Of a stretch of 64,000 bases of DNA, positions 58,418 through 64,000 are shown one piece after another. A program made the translations under genes and the position numbers. Under the pieces are notes generated by a model that was given only the letters and a program-made list of their open reading frames with translations, searched no databases and was not told the DNA's origin. The stretch lies in assembly GCF_900168045.1 (NCBI RefSeq), contig NZ_FUYY01000008.1, positions 1 through 64,000 on the forward strand. Direction: 5' to 3'. The stretch is from Salegentibacter holothuriorum (GTDB taxonomy: Bacteria; Bacteroidota; Bacteroidia; Flavobacteriales; Flavobacteriaceae). The first letter of the stretch is position 1; every line of letters begins with the position of its first letter.

Positions 58418-61400
58418 ATGAAAACTAAATTTAATGCCAAACTATTGCCTTTACCCAAGGGAATTTTAATTTTTATTATGAGAGTATTTATCTTATTTTT
58501 TTGTATTAGCAGTTTCGGATTTAATTCGGATGAGCTATTCTCTCAGAATGCCAAAATAAAAATTGATAAGTCAGAGAGTATAAGTGCGGAAGATGCCTTC
58601 CAGCTTATAAAATTACAAACAGATTATACTTTTATTTATCCCAGTGATCTTTTTAATAAAGCTCCAAAGATTAATTTAAAGGCAGGGGTTATTCCTGCGA
58701 AAGAGCTTTTGGATCAGTGCCTTTCACTGGTAAACTATACCTATGAATTTACCGATGAGCAGGTGATTTTACTTAAAGAAAAAAATCTTTTTTTTGACTC
58801 GGGTACTAAAACGATTTCGGAACAGAATACGATCACCGGCACCGTGAAGGATTCTAAAGGTATGCCACTGCCCGCAGTTAATGTTTATGTAGAAGGAACC
58901 AAACGAGGAACTCAAACTGATTTCGATGGAAATTATACTATCGAGGTAGGACAGGGTGAGCGTTTGTCTTTTCAATATTTAGGTTTTCAGAAACAGATCA
59001 TATCAGTAGAAAATCAAACTACAATAAATGTTGTTTTAAAAGATGATTTAGAGAGCTTAAATGAAGTGGTTGTTGTTGGTTATGGTACCCAAAAGCGAAG
59101 TGATGTTACCGGGGCTATTAGCTCTGTTAAAAGTGAAGAACTTAATAAAGTGGTAAGTACCAATCCCCTTGATGCCATGCAAGGAAGAGTTTCTGGAGTT
59201 ACTGTAACAAATTCAACCGGCAGCCCGGGTTCTGCACCCGAAATATCCATTCGTGGAATTGGAACCTTTGGAAATAATGAACCTCTTTACATTGTAGATG
59301 GTGTCCAGGCAGATCCGTATTTTATCAATACTAATAATATAGAAAGTATTGAAATTCTTAAAGATGCTGCTTCTGGAGCGATTTATGGAACGAGAGCTGC
59401 AAATGGAGTGGTGATTATCACTACCAAAAAAGGAGAAGAAGGAAAACCAAAAATAGAAATCGAGTCTTCTTTAAGTGTGAATACGCCCAGAGAAGAAATG
59501 AAACTATTAAATGCCCAGGAATATATTTCTGTTCATCGCCAGATGTATGAGAATGCCGGTGCTGAGCTTCCACAGTATGTAGAAAATCCATCTGTATACG
59601 ATACTGACTGGATTGGGGAAACACAGCGTACGGGGTATCTGTCTACCAATAATATTCGAATTAGTGGTGGCGGAAAAAATATAAACTATAGTATTGGCGG
59701 TAATTATGCTGATGAAACGGGATTGTTAATTGGCTCTGGCTTTAGTAAAAAAGGAGTTAATTCCCAGGTTAACCTGGATAAAGGAAAATTAAAGGTTTCT
59801 ACTAATCTAAATTATAGTGAAACTTACAGGGAAGATTATAAATTTTCAATTAGGGAAACCTACTTTATCTCTCCATTAATCCCAGTATTTGATGACGAAC
59901 GTGAATCAGGCTTTGGTTATAGAACCGGAGATCTTCCAGATCATCGAAATCCTGTTGGTGAGGATCATTTTTTGGAAAACTTTACTAAACTGAAATATTT
60001 CCTGGGGAATATAAACTTTGATTTTGAAGCTTTTGAGAATTTCCATATTGGCGCAGGTTTTAGCCTTGCTGATCGTCAAAATTATACTTACAATTTTCAT
60101 CAACCATTTCGTGTAAGGGATGTACAAGATATCGCTGAACGCGAATTTGCATTTTTATCTGAATATCATTCAGAATTTAGAAGATTAAATGAGGAATACA
60201 CTTTAAGGTATAACTTTGATATTGATAAGCATAGCGTGGGTCTTTTAGCGGGATATCAGAGAATTAGAGAGCCTTTTAAAAGCACCTATGCACAGGCAGA
60301 GGGATATAAATTAGATGATGACGGAAATAAAGTTCCGGCAACTATTTTAGATCCTAACTTTAATACTTTAGACGCTTTTAGTGACGGCACTTATTCCGCC
60401 AGTGGTTCTAATGCAGAATACGCTTTGGTGTCCCAGTTTGGAAGAATTAACTATGCTTTTGACGAGAAATATTTACTGCAAGCTAGTCTTAGACGCGATG
60501 GGAGTTCCAAATTTGGAAAGAATAATCAGTATGGTGTTTTTCCATCTTTTGCTTTAGGATGGAAAATTACAGAAGAAAATTTTATGGAAAATCAGGAGGT
60601 CTTTAATTTCCTGAAGCTCCGATATAGTTGGGGACAGGCAGGTAATGATAGTGCCTTAGGATACTATGATTATGTTGCTTTAATTTCACAGGGGAAAAGC
60701 CAGAATGATGGTGGTTATGTATTTGGGAATCCTCAAAACTCATACCTGGGTAGTATAGCGCGTGATCTACAAAATGACGACCTGCAATGGGAAACGAATA
60801 CCTCGGCTAACTTTGGAATGGATTTCGGCGTTTTTGACAATAAACTTCAGGGATCTATAAACTATTATAACAGTAAAACCGAAGACTTATTAATCACAAA
60901 AGAAGTTTCTCCGTCCGCGGGAATAAACAATCCAATTGTAAATGTTGGAGCTTTTGAGAACCAGGGATTCGAATTTGAAGCAAACTACCGGAATAGGGAT
61001 AATGTTTTTAAATATTCTGTGGGTGGTACTTTTACAACTATAAATAGTGAGGTAACTAAACTGAGTAATGAAGATCAGGTACTCTATGGTGTTGGTCTAT
61101 TGTTTGGTTCAGACCATTTTGTAAATCAAACAAAGATTGGTTATGAGCCCGGGGCTTTTTTCCTTCCTGTGGCAGATGGAATTTTCCAGAGCGAACAGGA
61201 AGTGCAGGCTCATAGTGTAGATGGAAACCTTATACAACCCAATGCAGAACCCGGCGATATAAAGTTTGCAGATCAAAATGGCGATGGAGTAATTAATGAA
61301 AAGGATGAAGTGTATGCTGGCACGGCCATTCCAAATTACGAATACAGTTTAAACCTAACTGGTGAATATAAAGGTTTTGACCTTACTATATTTTTTCAAG

Positions 61401-61822
61401 GGGTAGGAGGCAATAAAATCTATAATGGTAATGATTTTAGATTATTGAGTCTTGATACAGGTAGAAATTATAGAACTGCCGCCCTTGATGCGTGGTCTCC
61501 AACCAATACTAATACAAACGTTCCAAGAGCGGTTTTAAATGACCCAAACCGTAATAACCGTGCTTCAACTAGATTCCTAGAGGATGGTGATTATCTAAGG
61601 TTAAAAACGCTACAACTAGGATATACGTTAGCTCCAGATGTATTGAAAAATACCTTTGTAGATCGTGCCCGAATTTTTGTAACAGGTCAAAACTTATTGA
61701 CAGTAACAGATTATTCAGGGCTTGATCCTGAAGTTGGAGGGAGTGTATTATCCAGAGGGGTTGACCTTAATCTCTATCCAAAATATAAATCTTTGATAAC
61801 CGGTGTTCAACTTAGTTTCTAA
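58418..61822 (+). CDS. SusC/RagA-type TonB-dependent transporter with STN signalling domain
   Basis: The 1134-residue outer-membrane protein has a signal sequence (~15-43), an STN domain (ISAEDAFQLIKLQTDYTFIY to YEFTDEQVILLKE, ~48-125), a CarboxypepD_reg-like domain (TITGTVKDSKGMPLPAVNVY, ~133-215), the plug with NEVVVVGYGTQKRSDVTGAI and PEISIRGIGTFGNNEPLYIV, and a large beta-barrel ending in LYPKYKSLITGVQLSF. It imports oligosaccharides or peptides together with the SusD lipoprotein. The STN domain is the part that touches the FecR-type anti-sigma factor, so this copy both transports and signals. It lies 77 bp after the anti-sigma gene and 11 bp before susD. Confidence 0.95.
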   Translation: MKTKFNAKLLPLPKGILIFIMRVFILFFCISSFGFNSDELFSQNAKIKIDKSESISAEDAFQLIKLQTDYTFIYPSDLFNKAPKINLKAGVIPAKELLDQCLSLVNYTYEFTDEQVILLKEKNLFFDSGTKTISEQNTITGTVKDSKGMPLPAVNVYVEGTKRGTQTDFDGNYTIEVGQGERLSFQYLGFQKQIISVENQTTINVVLKDDLESLNEVVVVGYGTQKRSDVTGAISSVKSEELNKVVSTNPLDAMQGRVSGVTVTNSTGSPGSAPEISIRGIGTFGNNEPLYIVDGVQADPYFINTNNIESIEILKDAASGAIYGTRAANGVVIITTKKGEEGKPKIEIESSLSVNTPREEMKLLNAQEYISVHRQMYENAGAELPQYVENPSVYDTDWIGETQRTGYLSTNNIRISGGGKNINYSIGGNYADETGLLIGSGFSKKGVNSQVNLDKGKLKVSTNLNYSETYREDYKFSIRETYFISPLIPVFDDERESGFGYRTGDLPDHRNPVGEDHFLENFTKLKYFLGNINFDFEAFENFHIGAGFSLADRQNYTYNFHQPFRVRDVQDIAEREFAFLSEYHSEFRRLNEEYTLRYNFDIDKHSVGLLAGYQRIREPFKSTYAQAEGYKLDDDGNKVPATILDPNFNTLDAFSDGTYSASGSNAEYALVSQFGRINYAFDEKYLLQASLRRDGSSKFGKNNQYGVFPSFALGWKITEENFMENQEVFNFLKLRYSWGQAGNDSALGYYDYVALISQGKSQNDGGYVFGNPQNSYLGSIARDLQNDDLQWETNTSANFGMDFGVFDNKLQGSINYYNSKTEDLLITKEVSPSAGINNPIVNVGAFENQGFEFEANYRNRDNVFKYSVGGTFTTINSEVTKLSNEDQVLYGVGLLFGSDHFVNQTKIGYEPGAFFLPVADGIFQSEQEVQAHSVDGNLIQPNAEPGDIKFADQNGDGVINEKDEVYAGTAIPNYEYSLNLTGEYKGFDLTIFFQGVGGNKIYNGNDFRLLSLDTGRNYRTAALDAWSPTNTNTNVPRAVLNDPNRNNRASTRFLEDGDYLRLKTLQLGYTLAPDVLKNTFVDRARIFVTGQNLLTVTDYSGLDPEVGGSVLSRGVDLNLYPKYKSLITGVQLSF

Positions 61823-61833
61823 AAAATATTAAA

Positions 61834-63381
61834 ATGAAAAAATATATCATAAAATTTATTTTTCTAATTAGCGTAATATTCACCATTGGATGTTCTGGTG
61901 AAGAATATTTAGACAAACAACCGCCAGATCAACTTACTTCAGAAAATTTTTGGCGTAATGCTGAAGATGCGCGCTCTGGTTTAACTGCTGCATATTCAGA
62001 ATTGGAAGCCCGAAGTAATTTTTGGGATGGTTGGCAAGAAGGTCGTTCTGTTGTGGAGTATTTTCGTTCAGATTATGCTTTACCGGGACCTGATGCAACC
62101 AATTATTCCCATTGGATGTCTATTTATAATTTTAATTATACCAATGGACATATTTTTCTGGATGTGCTGTGGAGTACTAATTACAAAGGGATTAATTTTG
62201 CAAATCAGGTAATAAAGAATGTTTCTACGATGACTTCCGATCAAATCTCAGAAGATGAAAAGGAACAAATCTTAGGAGAAGCCTACTTTTTACGTGCCTA
62301 TTATCATTTTAAGTTATTAACATTGTTCGAACAAATTATTATTAGAGACGATGTGATTACAGCAGCAAGCTTAGATAAACCGCTGGCAACCCGTCCGGAA
62401 GCTTGGGATTTCCTATTTAAGGATTTTGAAATAGCGGCAAACAAATTAGAATTTGAAATTCAGCCCCAGGATTACGGAAGGGCAAATAAAGGTGCTGCCC
62501 TTGGATATTTAGGCAAAGCATATATATATAAAGCCGGAGATCAATCTTCCAGTACCGGGGATGAATATCAAAAAGCTGCTGAGGCTTTCTCAAAAGTTGT
62601 TGAAAGTGGACAATATGCTTTAGTTGATGATTTTAAAAGCCTGTTTAATGGAGAAAATGAGAATAGTAAAGAATCTGTTTTTGAATTACAGTTTAAAAGT
62701 GGTGATGCTACTTCTTGGAACGCCACTAGATTGCATTCCTTTATAGGTGATTGGTCTATTGGCGGATGGGGTGGTATTCTAGCTGATGATCGTTTAGTTA
62801 ACCAAATGAAAAAAGAAGGCAAGGTTGCTGAAAATGGTCTTTATGATAATAGATTATATGCAACTCTTTATTTCGATGATCCCTATTTCAATGATGAATC
62901 TGCTGGAAGAATGGAAGGTAGTACATGGAGTAGTTTAATAGAAAGCACTTATGGTGATCCGGATGCAAAGGATGATGTTGCATTTTTTAGAAAATGGCTT
63001 CCTGAACCTCTTGCGGGTAATGGGTATATAGGCCTTAATGTAACTTTGCTTAGATATGCGGATGTTTTATTGATGTACGCTGAAGCTTTAAATGAAACCG
63101 GAAATACAGAAACAGCAGTTGAATTGATCAATAAAGTACGAACTTCACATGGTAATGTACCTCCAGTAGATCTTAATACTGAGGAAGCTGTCTTTAGTCA
63201 AATAGTCCACGAAAGAGTAATGGAACTTACTCTGGAAAGTACACGGTTCTTTGACCTGAGAAGATGGGGAATGTTAGATGATGCTATGAACGCTGCAGAA
63301 AGGACAGGATTTAATGCTCAGGAGCATTCTTATTTACCAATTCCGCTGTCAGAAATACAAACTAACACTGAAATAAATTAG
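61834..63381 (+). CDS. SusD/RagB-family substrate-binding lipoprotein
   Basis: The 515-residue lipoprotein (signal ending ISVIFTIGCSGEE, lipid on Cys20) shows the SusD pattern: EEYLDKQPPDQLTSENFW at the N-terminus, TPR-like helices (LGEAYFLRAYYHFKLLTLF, AALGYLGKAYIYKAGDQ) and the C-terminal VTLLRYADVLLMYAEALNE and VNKVR-like repeat (ELINKVRTSHG) with HERVMELTLESTRFFDLRRW. It forms the lid of the SusC transporter and binds the substrate at the cell surface. Sequence divergence in this family prevents a substrate call. A terminator follows 20 bp after its stop. Confidence 0.95.
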   Translation: MKKYIIKFIFLISVIFTIGCSGEEYLDKQPPDQLTSENFWRNAEDARSGLTAAYSELEARSNFWDGWQEGRSVVEYFRSDYALPGPDATNYSHWMSIYNFNYTNGHIFLDVLWSTNYKGINFANQVIKNVSTMTSDQISEDEKEQILGEAYFLRAYYHFKLLTLFEQIIIRDDVITAASLDKPLATRPEAWDFLFKDFEIAANKLEFEIQPQDYGRANKGAALGYLGKAYIYKAGDQSSSTGDEYQKAAEAFSKVVESGQYALVDDFKSLFNGENENSKESVFELQFKSGDATSWNATRLHSFIGDWSIGGWGGILADDRLVNQMKKEGKVAENGLYDNRLYATLYFDDPYFNDESAGRMEGSTWSSLIESTYGDPDAKDDVAFFRKWLPEPLAGNGYIGLNVTLLRYADVLLMYAEALNETGNTETAVELINKVRTSHGNVPPVDLNTEEAVFSQIVHERVMELTLESTRFFDLRRWGMLDDAMNAAERTGFNAQEHSYLPIPLSEIQTNTEIN

Positions 63382-63401
63382 AAGAATAATTTGAATTAGC
63401 C

Positions 63402-63446
63402 AAATAGTGAATTCGACTTCCTGAAGTTGGATTCACTATTTTTTTA
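63402..63446 (+). terminator. Terminator after susD
   Basis: AAATAGTGAATTCGACTTC (63402-63420) pairs with GAAGTTGGATTCACTATTT (63423-63441) with two G-U pairs, a very short loop and a following T-run. It separates susD from the downstream gene, so that gene may be transcribed mainly by partial read-through or its own promoter. Confidence 0.85.
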
Positions 63447-63459
63447 AGCATTTTTTATT

Positions 63460-64000
63460 ATGAAATTTACAAAAGAAAAGGATTTGGATAAAGTCCTAAA
63501 TGCATTAATTGAACCATATAAAAATAGAGTTCCTGATGTACAGAATGTAGTACAAGGCATGCTAATAGAAAGAATAATTTCTAAGGAAGAAGATTTAAAA
63601 AATGACCATATAGCTTTTCGTACGCTGGGAGTTCCAAATCTAGGCATTGAGTCTTTGGAGAAAATTTTTATGTATTACGGTTATGAGAAACATGATTATT
63701 ATTTCTTCTCTGAAAAAAAATTAAATGCCTATTGGTATTCACATCCAGAAAATAAATATCCTAGAATATTTATAAGTGAATTAAGGGTTTCAGATTTAAG
63801 TCCACAAACTCAAAAAGTAATTTATAAATATACTGATGGAATTAAATCAGATCCAGTGGATAATTTGGATTTGAATAATATAGAGGAGGTATCCTCATTT
63901 TTTAGGAGGTCCCTTTGGGAATTACCAACTCTGGCTGATTATGAGAGTTTACAGGAAGAGAGTGAATATGCAGCATGGGTTATTTACAACCGTTACTATT
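63460..64000 (+). CDS. DUF1338 enzyme (2-oxoadipate dioxygenase/decarboxylase type), N-terminal part only
   Basis: I translated from the ATG at 63460 and the frame is open to the window edge (180 codons). The start MKFTKEKDLDKVLNALIEPY and the motif DHIAFRTLGVPNLGIESLEK, with His50 (first metal ligand) and Arg54 (substrate contact) by analogy to Pseudomonas HglS, identify DUF1338; further matches are FFSEKKLNAYWYSHP and PRIFISELRVSDL. HglS is a non-haem iron enzyme that turns 2-oxoadipate into 2-hydroxyglutarate in lysine breakdown. Placed after susD, it suggests that the locus feeds a lysine- or hydroxylysine-type carbon skeleton. The remaining metal ligands lie outside the window. Confidence 0.85.
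   Translation, partial: MKFTKEKDLDKVLNALIEPYKNRVPDVQNVVQGMLIERIISKEEDLKNDHIAFRTLGVPNLGIESLEKIFMYYGYEKHDYYFFSEKKLNAYWYSHPENKYPRIFISELRVSDLSPQTQKVIYKYTDGIKSDPVDNLDLNNIEEVSSFFRRSLWELPTLADYESLQEESEYAAWVIYNRYY

Overview
The window is a piece of a chromosome from a Bacteroidota member, almost certainly family Flavobacteriaceae and probably marine or salt-tolerant. The evidence is direct: a complete Na+-translocating NADH:quinone reductase operon, SusC/SusD outer-membrane pairs, type IX secretion (T9SS) components and clients, a Rho factor with a long basic disordered insert, AT-rich intergenic DNA, no consistent Shine-Dalgarno sequences, and -7 boxes of the TAnnTTTG type. No genus can be fixed from sequence reading alone.

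Layout. 1-10.3 kb: the start of a secreted HYR-domain protein (cut by the window edge) and a 3247-residue repeat-built T9SS surface protein. 10.6-15.9 kb: pruA (proline/glutamate catabolism), an NRDE-family protein, apaG, a DUF3667 membrane protein and a T9SS plug protein. 16.0-23.6 kb: nqrABCDEF, a small conserved protein, and apbE, which supplies the FMN transferase needed to flavinylate NqrB and NqrC. 23.6-28.3 kb (minus strand): gpmI, a thioredoxin-like protein, a HAD phosphatase, map, a NUMOD4 protein and a methyltransferase. 28.7-32.0 kb: two L,D-transpeptidases facing each other, a GNAT protein and clpP. 32.2-35.5 kb: tRNA-Gly(TCC) followed by tandemly repeated, decayed copies of its own 3' end and of a dispersed inverted-repeat element, then rho and a DUF4293 protein. 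35.5-44.6 kb: housekeeping genes (metallophosphoesterase, truA, ABC exporter, cdaA, folP, DUF1599, a DoxX/thioredoxin-like protein, tpiA, prmA, clpS).

From 44.65 kb the character changes. tRNA-Arg(ACG) is followed by a Bacteroidetes-type tyrosine recombinase and a Fic protein with repeated upstream sequences, then by a polysaccharide-utilization-type locus: on the minus strand GH63 (YgjK-like), a kinase/phospho-lyase fusion and a GH2 beta-galactosidase; on the plus strand an ECF sigma factor, a FecR-type anti-sigma factor, SusC with an STN signalling domain, SusD, and the start of a DUF1338 (2-oxoadipate dioxygenase-type) enzyme.

Main hypothesis: these last genes together match the steps needed to strip and burn the collagen-type unit Glc-alpha-1,2-Gal-beta-O-hydroxylysine: an alpha-glucosidase, a beta-galactosidase, a hydroxylysine kinase fused to a phosphohydroxylysine phospho-lyase, and a downstream enzyme of the 2-aminoadipate/2-oxoadipate route, under trans-envelope ECF control of the sort known for host-glycan loci. 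The family assignments are well supported by motifs; the substrate is inference. Other points of note are a dispersed ~135-bp inverted repeat present four times, a perfect 18-bp palindrome before the integrase, and two genes whose -7 box sits only 4 nt before the start codon.
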